Shown: piece by piece, positions 32,201 to 43,538 of the stretch
Layout of the letters: every line of letters starts with the position of its first letter
Position numbering within the stretch: position 1 is the first letter of the stretch
Assembly (NCBI GenBank): GCA_907163345.1
Contig: CAJQUN010000139.1
Span: 186,001 to 250,000, forward strand
Length of the DNA stretch: 64,000 nt
Reading direction: 5' to 3'
Source of the DNA: Haberlea rhodopensis
Lineage: Eukaryota > Streptophyta > Magnoliopsida > Lamiales > Gesneriaceae
The notes under the pieces: model-generated
What the model was told of the DNA's origin: nothing
Database searches by the model: none
What the model saw: the letters and a program-made list of their open reading frames with translations, nothing else
Translations under genes and position numbers: made by a program

Positions 32201-34192
32201 TACTTGGCCTGATGTATGTTCTTAGAGTAATGAGCAGATATCAGACAGATACCGGTGAAGGCCACTGGAAAACTGTGAAAATAATCCTCAAGTACTTATG
32301 AAGAACTTATGATATGTTCATGGTTTTTGGATCTGTAAGTGGAGAAATAAAAGTTGAAGGCTAAGCTGATGATGGTTTTTCAGTCGGATGTAGATGATAC
32401 CAAATCGATGTTCAGATTTGTATTTAAGCTTAATGATGATGTCGTCTCTTGGAAACGTTCCAAGCAAGACACCATATCGGATTCCACACTGAAGCTGAAT
32501 ACATTGCAGCATACGATGCAACAAAGAGGCAGTTTGGATATGAATTTCATCCAAGAGTTGGGTGTAATTTCTAGTACACTTGACAGAGTCCCTGGGTACT
32601 ATGACAACATTTGAGTTGTTATGAATAGCCAAGATCTCATCAGTATCCAAACATATAGTGAGAAAAAAACCTTCTAATGAGAGACATGGTAGAGACGACA
32701 TTATTATCGAGAGAATTGCTTCAACAGAAAAATATAGTGAATCCACTGACAAAGCCTTTACAACGATTGATGTTTGTCAGACATCTTGGGAAGATGGCCT
32801 TGAGACACATGAGTAGTTGGCTTTGGGAAAGTGAAATATATTATTGTCATATGTGATTAAGTAAATCAGTAGTTGATTGATTGTACTTATAATCTTATTA
32901 TGACAAATCTTTGTTTGAATATTAATATATATGTCACTTCTTCATCTGTTTACCCATGCATCTTGATGTATTGATGAAGTTCTTGAGATTGTTATAGTCC
33001 ATAGAATGTGGTTACGCATATGATGGTGACCATGAAATACATTCTCGACTGCGATTTCTAAATGTTCCTAGACGATGAGAATTCGAGAATGGGATATCGA
33101 TATATGCTTGTTAGAGACTGGTATTCATGATGTGTCTAGTGTAATGCGCCGCGTTTCATTGGCGTTGGCTTGTTGAAGTCAGCACACATGAATATGTACT
33201 CATTAGGAATGAGTTCACTGAACGACCCTACTCGGAATTCTATAAGTGCTTACAATTTGTTGAGTATAGAATTTATAGTCATAGTTGTGCACCATTACTC
33301 CTCATGACCCAATGCGTCATTGAGGTTTTGACAGATAGCTGTGTACTTTGATTTAATGACTGATCACATGTATGTCATAAATTTGTTATTTTGGGTATTC
33401 AGTGATACTGTCAGATGCCTATGATTGTCGTTGTGGATTCGCCACTATTCTTGATGAACCAGGATGTCCTATGTGTTTTTCAGTATTTGATTCATGGAAT
33501 CTCTGGCCAGAGTAGGTAGTGCTTGTGAAAAAAGAGTTTTTCATACACACACACAATGAATCATATAACGTGAAACAAATACAGAGTTATTGAAACCATA
33601 AGGGTCTCGATCAACCAATGCCCTTGATTCAATCGGGATATATTGAGTGAAAAGAATGTACTGCATGCTAACTATGGTTGAAAGATTCTTGTACGTTGCT
33701 AGTAATTTGTATCTAGGTCTTCGTGAAGCGCAAATGCTAGACGCTACCCACGATCGGTAGGTTGTTGCTGGAATTATATTTCGGCCACTGTCTATTAAAG
33801 GAGTTAATCGACAATGAGGCATTCATGGTAAGCTCAAGAAGTTGTTTGACTTTTAAAATCACAAAAGTTGTGATCCTACTGCTATGATACACTTGAGCCT
33901 CACTGGTCACAATCAACCGGCTGCCGATCTATCAATGAGAATTGAGACTTAAATGTTAAGTGCTCAAACTGAGTGATTGAAGGGATGAATTTAATTTTTG
34001 AAAGCTCATCAATTTAGTGGAGTTTCTATATTTGAAATGGTTTCATTTATAAAAGTTCTAAAATTAAATCGTTTGATATATTTATGTCTCATAATTATGT
34101 ACATTGATATTACATCAAGTTATTCAATTAGATTGAGTTACTTGGATTATGAGTTTTGTAGTTTTGTGTTGGCTTTTGGGCAAGTGGAAGAT

Positions 34193-34572
34193 TGTTATTA
34201 TAAATGCCCAGCAAGCCAAACGTTGTCCCGATGGGCTTTATGGACCCTAGCCCAGTTAGCTAACTCATTATCACTATAAATATAACATAATGTCTAGGCT
34301 TAAATGATTCCACTCAATACACTCACTCTCATAGAAAAGCCGTCATCACACTAGCACTGGTGATGGGCTTGTAGATCTGGTAAGGTTGGTTGGACTTGAG
34401 GGTCGCCGCTATCAGATTCACGTCGGTGAACGGTAATCATATTCGTTCTTTTATATTTGATATTTGCATGTTTATACATGAATCAAACGAGATTGTCTGT
34501 CCACAGATCAGATCTGTTTATGTTTATTTTCCGCTGCATTTGGATCTGGCGCCGGGTGAAGAAAACCCAACA
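34193..34572 (+). repeat. 3' LTR of the decayed copia element
   Basis: 380 bp, preceded by the purine-rich GGGCAAGTGGAAGAT. Diverged from the 5' copy mostly by substitutions. Confidence 0.9.
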
Positions 34573-35200
34573 ATTCAGTCATTAACTTCTCACTCTCCCA
34601 TGCTCTCCACTTTAATGACATTAACTTCCAATAATGTACATGATTTGTAGCAGTTACAATTCTGGAATTTATGAGGAGTAATAAGTTTGATTTGGTCTTC
34701 TTTAGAGTTGTTTTGGGTAAGTAGAGCTGATGCATTGATAGAGCTGATACATAAGTAAAGCTTTTTCTTAGCTACATATTTGAGTTTTAAGAGTTCACCT
34801 ATAATAAATTAAAATTGTTATAAAAATTAATATTATCATCTTACAAATCATTTCAAATTCTCACATATCACCGTCGATTCATGATTTTGCAATCATCCAC
34901 CGTTGCACATACGATATCTTTTATCATCATACTATTTACAATGTTTGGTCATGTACGATTTGGGCCACATGTGCATCAAGTGTAGTTTATATTTTGTTTC
35001 ACATATGAGCAAGGCGGACATATTTAGGGGCTAAGCTGGGCTGAATCACTTTAATCACATTGAGGCAAACCTTTTCATAAAATCTTGGTTTCGGCCCTAT
35101 CGTATAAATTGATAAAATCGTTCATTATATAGCCTCGTTAATTAGTTCTATACAAATTTCTCCCACAACGCCCCTTCACGTAAACAAAATTGCTCTCTCA
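34573..35200. other. Gene-free spacer
   Basis: AT-rich sequence with no gene, RNA or recognisable repeat. Confidence 0.5.
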
Positions 35201-35209
35201 AAATACATT

Positions 35210-35312
35210 CTCATGCCACGATCCCTTAGCTCAAGTGACATCCATCCTTCATGCGAGGGCGAAATTCTAGGGTTCGAGACCTCCCACCTCCTACCCAACT
35301 CTGAATAAAAAA
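35210..35312 (+). mobile_element. tRNA-derived SINE
   Basis: An A-box-like TTAGCTCAAGTGAC (35226-35239) and a B box GGTTCGAGACC (35271-35282) sit in a ~100-bp unit ending in an A-rich tail. The same AAATACATT word flanks it on both sides (35201-35209 and 35313-35321), a target-site duplication typical of LINE-mobilised SINEs. It lies about 560 bp upstream of the PKS gene. Confidence 0.75.
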
Positions 35313-35797
35313 AAATACATTATAACCCATCATCAGCAACAAAATTATGCTGTCTGTCGTTAATTATGACAGCTGAAAGACAATGCCAATATGCCATTGT
35401 GCTTCATCCCAGGAATGTTATGTGATCTCCACCATTTGGTCGTTTTCAGACAGGTCACAGCAGTTGTATATACTTGTCACATTGAATTCCTATGCCTTTG
35501 ATTATTGTACGTTGTGAACTAAAAGTAGTCGAGTTGGTTGAGAGCTAAGTGTAAGTAATTGACATTATAGGCCATGAATTTACAATAGACATAAGGTTAT
35601 TTATTATTATTTTTCTATAATCTATGTATTTACAAAAAAAAAAAAAACTACATTCCAAAAAAATGATTAGTCCAATTTTCTTGCTTATAAATTCCACTAG
35701 AACATGCCTACATAAAGCCAAGGGTAAAACAAAGCCGATCCAAATTGAGAATTTGCCACGAGTTCTTGATTTCCTTCACTGGGTGTCCTATATCTAG

Positions 35798-35804
35798 TAT
35801 AAAA
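35798..35804 (+). promoter_or_regulatory. TATA box of the PKS gene
   Basis: TATAAAA lies 73 bp upstream of the start codon, implying a short 5' leader of about 40-50 nt. Confidence 0.65.
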
Positions 35805-35876
35805 TTCCCCTCCTAAATTTTTACATTTACACATAAAACTTCCCAAATTTAGACACCAAAAACCTTCAAAAAAGAC

Positions 35877-37175
35877 ATGGAGAATGCCGATGATAATACT
35901 GGCCTTCGTGTCACCTCGTTCCCCTATTACCTAGACACTGATACAAAACCACCCCTAAATATTACCGGCTTCTCACAGTCAAAGGACAGCCAAGATAGCC
36001 TAACAAATCTACGAGTTGATTCGTTTTCTTATCGCAACACCAGCGAGAATTTCGTGTTTAAAGTTCCGGGGCCTGTCCAAGATCCCACTGCTTCATTCAG
36101 ATTTTCCCAAAAAATCCCAAAAGATGGCGAGCTCAGCGTGTTTGGTGCTGACAGGTACTTTAAAATGAAGTTGGAGAATCAGACTGGAGTAGTAAGACAT
36201 GAATTCAAGAACAAAGGGTCAACAGATATCCCCTTCTTAGGACCAAATGCCTTGCTAAGAACCCCAAGTTTGTGCTCTGAAGAAAGCGGCTGGAATAGCC
36301 AAGCTGCGTTATTTCCAAGTCTCCCAAGAATTGGGCCCCAAACAAAACAGAAAAAGACCATTGGACGGCGAATTTTCGCTGGATTCGGCTGTCCAGGACC
36401 TTGCTTCGACAGGAAAGATGTTTACATTAACGAAATGGTTGCAGATGGAGCAGCATACTATGGTTCAAAGCCTACCCGAACCGGATCAGAACTAGTCGAT
36501 ACTCTCGGGTTTATCCCACCTCCAAATCTTGTGACAGAAGATAATTTAGCCGTCAAGAAACAGCTCCAAATCCTAGACGAGGCAAGCAACTCGATCGAAG
36601 TGTTCGGATCAGGATCAGCAGCATCCGTAAAGGGAGATGTAGCCACAAACATGGAGAGGAAACTTTCCATGTTAACTTTGAATGCAATCCCAAAAGTGTG
36701 CCATAATCACCGAACTTCTGCAAACATGGCCAGTGATGCAAGTTCAGATTTATTGGAAATCGAAAATATATCAGGATCCATGTATCATCCCCTAACAACT
36801 GATAAAGCAACGGATGATCAAATGTCTAGTTGCATGAGACCTACCTCGCATTACGCGCCAAGTGAGGCCAGCATTCAGTGGAGTGTGGTGACGGCAAGTG
36901 CATCAGATTTCTCCTCGGTTCTTTCGTTTAACGAGGAAAGAAGTATTGGTGTTGCAGAAGATGTGATTTCCAAGAACATTGCGAGTAGCAGAAGCTCGAA
37001 AACCAGAGGCGGGGAGGCGAAAGAGGGGCCGAAAACACGGGCTGGAGGCGGCGGGATTTTGAGATGCAAGAACCACAAGGCAGTGGAAGTTGCTGACAAG
37101 GCGTGTATTCAGGTACTGAATCAAGATTTTCATTCGGGGAGACGGGAAAGTTTTTACAAGGAATTGCAGGTGTAA
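35877..37175 (+). CDS. PHYTOCHROME KINASE SUBSTRATE (PKS) family protein
   Basis: Single-exon gene of 432 aa, as is usual for PKS genes. Family hallmarks appear in order: ELSVFGADRYFKMKL (85-99), RTPSLCSEESGWNSQ (128-142), a Lys/Arg-rich stretch leading to a cysteine pair IFAGFGCPGPCFD (166-178), and the C-terminal APSEASIQWSVVTASASDFS (327-346). The remainder is Ser-rich and probably disordered; no transmembrane segment is seen. Family knowledge: PKS proteins are plasma-membrane-associated partners of phytochromes and phototropins and act in phototropism, leaf positioning and hypocotyl growth. The start is the first ATG after the TATA box, with purines at -3 and +4. No lesions. The motifs do not settle which of PKS1-4 is the orthologue. 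Confidence 0.93.
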   Translation: MENADDNTGLRVTSFPYYLDTDTKPPLNITGFSQSKDSQDSLTNLRVDSFSYRNTSENFVFKVPGPVQDPTASFRFSQKIPKDGELSVFGADRYFKMKLENQTGVVRHEFKNKGSTDIPFLGPNALLRTPSLCSEESGWNSQAALFPSLPRIGPQTKQKKTIGRRIFAGFGCPGPCFDRKDVYINEMVADGAAYYGSKPTRTGSELVDTLGFIPPPNLVTEDNLAVKKQLQILDEASNSIEVFGSGSAASVKGDVATNMERKLSMLTLNAIPKVCHNHRTSANMASDASSDLLEIENISGSMYHPLTTDKATDDQMSSCMRPTSHYAPSEASIQWSVVTASASDFSSVLSFNEERSIGVAEDVISKNIASSRSSKTRGGEAKEGPKTRAGGGGILRCKNHKAVEVADKACIQVLNQDFHSGRRESFYKELQV

Positions 37176-38255
37176 AGCTCTAATTGCGTTGTTAAAAATA
37201 ATTATCAGGGATAAATTTCGAAATGATGTCCTAGAATACTAATCAAATATCACAATAGCATATTTAACAAATTTAACCCCTCATAAATTATTTTTTAATA
37301 CAATGGCGTCGTTATTGAATATGTTTTTATACCACTTTTGTTTAAATAAAAGTTTTGGTTTAGTATTGACTAAAAATAAAACTTTGGACTATTTTGGTTA
37401 TAATAATTTCCATATGACTATATTTGATTAGTGTTAAATTTTTGAATAGTATTGCAAGAATTTGTATTCTATATGACTATTTTTAAAATTTAGCCTTGAT
37501 GTTCATTAATTTTTTTTTCTCAACCTTCTAAATCAGAACCATTTTCATCCCACTTATTTGTAACTAGCGTCGACGCACACAAGTTCGGTGTATAACCTTA
37601 TTCGATCATCATATCTCAAAAGTAATTTTGTTCCAGATTTGAAATTCAAAATATTGGAGATGAAACAAAACGTGAAATATAGTGGAGATAAAACAAACAT
37701 GATGATATAGGGATAAAATTTTCGTTGGCAATTTTTAACAAAAAGCGGAGTAGTTAATAAGTAGGAGTGAGTTTGAGGAGTTAAAAAATACGAAACCAAT
37801 ATTCAGAAAAATGGGGACAACCAATAAACATATGTAGCAAAAAAATGTTTCGATAGTGTGGTCTGGAATTTTTGGGATCTTGAAAAGAGCTTCACCAAAA
37901 ATGATGACATATGACATTATCAAGCCCTCTTACATTATTATTGGAGCAATATACAGGAAAAAAAACCTTGATTTTTGAATTTTAGACGTATTTAAACCCC
38001 AAACAACCTGGAAGTAAAAAAAAATATAATTATCCTGTTTTCATGTTTCTTCAGTTATTTTTAATGATGAATTAATGTCAGTGCTAAAAAATTCTAAAAT
38101 TAATTAGTGAATATAGACTTCAAGTAGTGAATTATGATAATACTCAATTCTAGTTATTTTATGCATAAAAGATTATCACACCTGTACGTATAAAAATGTG
38201 ATTTTATAAATTTATTTGACATTAGTGATCTATTTTTTTTTGTCTACAATATACA
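37176..38255. other. 3' flank of PKS and gene-free spacer
   Basis: AT-rich, with no coding pattern. The first few hundred bases must contain the PKS 3' UTR. Confidence 0.5.
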
Positions 38256-38257
38256 AT

Positions 38258-38945
38258 AAAACCTCTATAAACTAATAGTATTGGGACCGTTAAATTTTAT
38301 TAATTTAATAGAGATATTAATTAATCGATGAATTTAATAATTTATAATTATAAAGATTGTTTTTTTGATCCAGCAAATTTATCATAAAGAAGGCATTCAT
38401 GATTTTATGAGAAGTTAATGAGCTCGGTTACCACAATAAAATGTATGACAATCACCTATTGGATTACCCGAAGTAGAAAGGATGAAAGTTCAAAGTTTCA
38501 AAGCTTAGAAGAGATTGTGGCTAGTGTCATTGAAAATCTTATTGATGATGAAGCTGTTGATGATTCAGTACATTTAAAAACAATCACACGAAAGTAATTA
38601 TTCATAGCATCAAAAATTATTCATAATTTTGTTTTACAGTTCGAGAACATGATATGAGAGCTTTTGAATGTAATAAGAAAAGCTAGAGATGTAATACACC
38701 TAAATTTAAATTTTGAGAAAAAATAAATAAGAATATATTTATATTTTACTAAATTATCCTTATTTTGTTTGTAGTTTTAGAGAATTATTAATTTATAATA
38801 TTGACGGCCTATAGATTTATATAACGCTCTTTCTAAAATTATTGTCTTATTAATTTATCAAAAGTGTTAATTTTTTAAACTCACCCAAGTTGGAACCGAG
38901 AAAAAATTATTCGAAAAAAAATATCAATTTATGAAGATTTTAGTA
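38258..38945 (+). mobile_element. Remnant of a pogo/Tigger-like (Tc1/mariner) transposon
   Basis: The left end AAACCTCTATAAACTAATAG is mirrored by the right end, whose reverse complement reads AAATCTTCATAAATTGATAT, giving imperfect TIRs 690 bp apart. Between 38500 and 38730 the plus strand translates, with stops and frameshifts, to LEEIVASVIENLIDDEAVDD, then IASKIIHNFVLQFEN and ELLNVIRKARDVIHLNLNFE. This is the C-terminal tail of plant Tigger-like/CENP-B-type DDE transposases. The catalytic core has been deleted. Assigned by motif memory; no search was possible. Confidence 0.6.
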
Positions 38946-39907
38946 TAATAAGTACGTTATATATGAACTTTTCATAACAATCATTAAGTGAGTTGACAAG
39001 GACAATGGGATTTATCTTCTATTTTCCTATATAAAATTAGTTTTCAAGTGAATATTTTTAAATTTTATATATAATATTTTCATGAATCCCGAAAAATGCA
39101 CTAAATCGTTTATCAATCAAAAGATAGTTGTAAAGTAATGGCTAAGAATTATGGTTAAGATGAGTATGATGGGCTACAGCTATCTTATGGTACGCAACAT
39201 ATCACAAGTTCATGCACGAATTTAGAATTTTTGTTTAAAAAATCGAGGGCAAAAACAAATTAAGGGTCAAAATATAATTATAGAGAACAATTGCATTTTT
39301 CCAGGGATAAATGCAATTTTAAATTTCTTAATTTTCAGGTGATAAACTTGTTTCTTTTAAGAGGCTTCCTTATAATGTCTATTCGTTCCTGCACGAGCTA
39401 CGTACCATATCGACCCATTAAAAAAGGATAATTTAAAATTGAAAAGCTATAATTTCATGGTAGACTAATTAATTAATTAATAGATAGGTGTCAGTTGGAC
39501 ATAATTATAAATAATCTTATTACTTGGAAAGAGTAGATAAATTTAGCCTTGAAGTGTTGAGTTGTATTATTAAGGCATGAGGTCCCGGCATGGAATGTTT
39601 CCTAGCGGGGACAAATATGGGTCGAACATTTATCACAATGAAGTCTATAGCTTAGAGAAATAAAAACTTACAATATTGTATGGACCACTTTGTTTTCATA
39701 TAGCCTAAGCATGGGTGGGAATCGCTTCGGGCGGGCATCACAAATTCATATTCGATCGAATCCAAATTTTGGATTTTGGGTCGGTATCGGATACCTGGAA
39801 CCTATATTATTTTTTTAAAAAAAAAAATCATGTCAATTAAATTGGAAAAACAAATATAGAATTAAATGAGAATTGAGTCAGATAAGCGGGTAATCCAAAT
39901 TCATCTT
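38946..39907. other. Gene-free spacer
   Basis: AT-rich. No gene or clear element seen up to the copia LTR. Confidence 0.5.
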
Positions 39908-40307
39908 TGTTGACTTTGTCCACCCACAATTAATGTGGGTGGTTGGTAGATGGGAGTTGGGGAGATGGCAGTTGGGAGATGTGCATTTAATGCACATCTT
40001 CAACCCTATAAATAGAGCTCTTCTGATTTCATTTCATTCATTCCATTTCAGAGTGTTCTCTCATATCTCTACATTTGAGTGTGTATTATATAATATTTGT
40101 GAGGTAGTTTCTCCTATATTGAGAGTGTTGTTCTCTTTGAAAGATAGAGAGAGGTTGTAACCCACAAAATATTATAGTTGAATCTTTTCATCTTGCCCGT
40201 GGTTTTTACCCTAATACTTTTAGGGGTTTTCCACGTAAATTTCGGTGTCCATTTTATTCTTCATTTTCGCTATTTTCTATCTCATGTTGCCGCACCTGGG
40301 GCCAACA
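39908..40307 (+). repeat. 5' LTR of the Tork-type copia
   Basis: 400 bp, with 'ccctataaatagagctc' as TATA region near 40010. Followed by AG and the PBS. Confidence 0.95.
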
Positions 40308-40442
40308 AGTGGTATCAGAGCCAGGTTGTAAAAATCTTAAAAATTCTAAGTATGCTATGTGGTTGCAGCCTTGACTGATCTTCCACCTCAGAAAAGTTTT
40401 TTGAGATATTTTTTTTATTGAGGCAATTTTATTGTTGTCGGA

Positions 40443-41573
40443 ATGGCGGCACGATTCGAGATTGAAAAATTCAACGGAAGTAATTTCATGTTGTGAAAAA
40501 TGAAGATGCAAGCAGTTCTACGAAAAGATCGTTGCTTGGCGGCTATTGGAGATAGGCCGAAGGAGGGCATGGACGATGAAAAGTGGAATGAGATGAACGG
40601 TAATGCTATTGCCAATTTGCATTTGGCTTGATGGGGTATTGTCAAGTATCGCCGAAATAACAAATGCAAAAGATATTTGGGATACTCTGACAAACCTGTA
40701 CGAGGCCAAGTCACTACACAACAAGATTTTCTTAAAGAGAAGGCTTTATACTCTTCGGATGTCGGAATCCTCATCGGTGACCGACCATATCAATACTTTG
40801 AATACTCTATTTGCCCAGCTCACTACTTTGGGGCATAAAATAGAGGAAGTTGAACGTGCGGAGCTTCTACTTCAAAGTCTACCGGATTCATACGATCAAC
40901 TCATCATCAATCTGACCAACAATATCACTAATGATATGTTAGTCTTCAATAATGTTGCAGCCGCGGTTCTTGAAGAAGAAAGTAGGCGCAAGAACAAGGA
41001 AGACAGGTTGGCAAGTTCGAAGCATGCATAGGCTTTGCCGATGATGAGAGGAAGATCGACGGAGCGTGACTCCAGTGGGAGCCACAAGTATGGTAGATCC
41101 AAATCCAGAAGTAAGAAGAAGAATTTTTACTGCTATAAATGTGGTGGTAAAGGGCACTTCAAGAAAGATTGTACAAGTAAGAAGAGTGTCGAGAAAGATT
41201 CTCAAGGAAATGTTGCCAGTACCTCAGACGGTGGAGAAATACTTTTCAGCGAAGCAGCAACTGTTGCAGAAGGCAGACAAATATTTTATGACACATGGAT
41301 AATGGATTCAGGAGCGACGTGGCACATGACGTCTCGGAGAGAATGGTTCGACCAGTATGAACCAGTCTCAGGAGGATCTGTATTCATGGGAAATGATCAT
41401 GCCTTGGAAATCGCTGGGGTAGGAACCATCAAAATTAAAATGTTTGATGGTACTATTCACACCATACAGGAGGTACGACACGTGAAGGGTCTGACAAAGA
41501 ATCTTTTGTCTTTGGGACAATTGAACGATATCGGGTGCAAGACCCGTATCGAAAATGGGATCATGAAGATTGT
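40443..41573 (+). pseudogene. Broken gag-protease part of the copia element
   Basis: Starts ATGGCGGCACGATTC (MAARFEIEKFNGSN). A TGA at 40494-40496 replaces the expected Trp codon and a small deletion near 40630 shifts the frame. Then come DIWDTLTNLYEAKSLHNKIF, the zinc knuckle CYKCGGKGHFKKDC (about 41130) and the protease motif WIMDSGATWHM (about 41300). Another frame change occurs near 41031. The frame is cut at 41573 by the solo LTR insertion. Confidence 0.85.
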
Positions 41574-43538
41574 TGATAAGTGTGATTTTTACACTTAATT
41601 TGATATATAATTAGGGGCGTTTTTATATTGATTCCTGGAAAATATTACGCGTTTTGGTTTATATTTGTATATTTCAGGAATACAGGTCCAAATGCATAAA
41701 AGTGGAAGAATTAAGCTTAAAATGATAAAAAGGATCAAACCGAGCACAACCGGATATTTTTCGAACATGGATGAAATAGTATATTATAATATATGATATT
41801 ATAATATATGAGCAGATTGAAGGAAAAGAAGAGCAACGTATGTGACGGGAATTGGATTCATAAACGAGAGTTTCCGTTAGAATTAAAAGACTTGGACGTG
41901 CAGTGTATTTACAATTCTGGAGAGGAAGCTGATAAGAAAGAAGAGAAGATAAGAACAGATTAGAAAAGGGAATCAGATTGAGACGGGTGAGCAGCACGAA
42001 GAGATATATTAGAGCAGCCTACGTGACTTGAAGAGGGGAGGAAGCGAACGTGAGCCGTGAGTGGAAGACGAGAGAGAGGAGAGAACAGGAAGAGTGAACA
42101 GCAAACGATATCAGGGAAGAAGCGGAGGAACCAGAAGAAGAGTTACGTGAACAAGACAGAAGAAAAGAGAATAGAGCTGTGAAGGGGACGTGCAGCAACG
42201 GAAGAATTGCGTGAACAGGCTGATAAGGAACAAACAGAAAACGAGAGGAGAGGAGAGAACTGATGCGGTAGCACTTGAGAGGAGATAAGTTACGTGACTT
42301 TAGAAACAGAAGAGAGAAGAGGAGACGTTGGCAGCAACTTGGGACGCACAGAAGAAGACTTACGAACAGAGAAAGCAACGAGAAAGTGCTGAAGAAACTC
42401 ACGTACAGTAAAGCACAAAGGAAGATCGGACGAGAGCTTACTGATACGAATCAGATTGAGAGAGGGAAGCAACGAACGGACGAGAGCTTACTGATACGGA
42501 TCAGATTGTTGAGAGGCGCAGAGATTTAAGCAGCAAGAGTTACGTGAGATTGAACACATTCTTTCTGAGAAACGTGGGCAACAGGAGGAACAAAATTCAC
42601 GTACAGCAAGGAGGCGAAGAACCAGTTCACGTACAGAACAGAGCACAACATCGAGAGACGGAGCTACGGTCGACGACGCGATTCAACATCGCTAGTTATA
42701 CGTATTTCTAAACTTTGTTTGTTCCTATTTAATTTTCTTATGCTTTTGATGTTGAAAAACATAATTTTGCATTTGATATTGAATATGTTGCTAGGCTAAG
42801 TTTATTGTCAAGACTTAGGGGATCCTATGTTATGAACCCATGATTTAATTTGAATGTTTTGATTGATTCTTATATATCTATGTGTTTAGATCATTGTTCT
42901 TCATGCTTTTAAGGGTTTGGCCATCCTTGAATGATATTAAATTGCAATTGAATTGACCATAGGATATTGTGATTCGATAAAGTGATCTTTGCCGTGGGTT
43001 TTAGGTTGAGACGGACCGAGTAAAATCTAGCACACGTGTGATAGCAATAGATTTACCAAAATCGAAGGCTAGAAGTTTTCATAGATCGATTTACAATATT
43101 AATTGTTCAATAAGGATACGGGAGTAGCTTATTGTTACGTTAGTATTAGATTTGTTATAGCCGGACCAAGGTATAACAAGTGAATTAGGAAAACTCGTCA
43201 CCTTAGATTGTTTGAATTATTTCTTAACTAATAGGCGAATTGTGGGGGATTACATAGGTGAACCGAAAGTCTTGATAATTATCTCTATTGATTTCATTCT
43301 CATTCTCTATCGTTTGTTTGGATTTATTATTGAGTTAAGTAGTTAAATTAGTTAATTAGTTATAACCAATTTTCGTAGGCTAAATATAGTTAAACTAGTG
43401 GAGTTTGGTACTTATTTCCTAGTCCTCGTGGGATCGACAATCCGTACTTATATTATCATTATACTAAAACTTGACACCGTGCACTTGCGGTATAGAATCG
43501 CTACACTGAAAAATAACTGTTTAAAATAATAGCGATCA
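41574..43538 (+). mobile_element. Solo LTR (1965 bp) nested in the copia element
   Basis: The insert begins TGATAAGTGTGA and ends TAGCGATCA, with the canonical TG...CA, and is bordered by ATTGT on both sides (41569-41573 and 43539-43543). Removing it plus one ATTGT rejoins the copia frame as MKIVKGALVVLKAEK. No internal domain, PBS or second LTR copy is seen, so it is a solo LTR produced by recombination. The middle (about 42010-42680) is purine-rich on the plus strand. The last 570 bp match window positions 1-560. The TGATAAGTG start suggests a large Ty3/gypsy family, by inference. Confidence 0.9.

Larger units (their letters stand above)
28907..34572 (+). mobile_element. Old, decayed Ty1/copia element (5666 bp)
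   Basis: 380-bp LTRs (TGTTA...CCCAACA) bound the element. The PBS-like TGGTATCAcAGaC follows at 29288, and the flanks are ATTTA (28902-28906) and ATTCA (34573-34577), a 4/5 target-site duplication. Pol is in fragments on the plus strand: DPRTFKETMLDIVLGYWRDA and LVDP (about 31290-31420), a 'YTRQPEGFTT...VCKLHRSIYGSKKA' region (31648-31800), and an RNase H-like end with NPLTKPLQ (about 32740). Many stops and frameshifts; no ORF is functional. The LTRs differ at roughly a tenth of positions in their first 130 bp, so this insertion is far older than the chromovirus. Confidence 0.85.
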
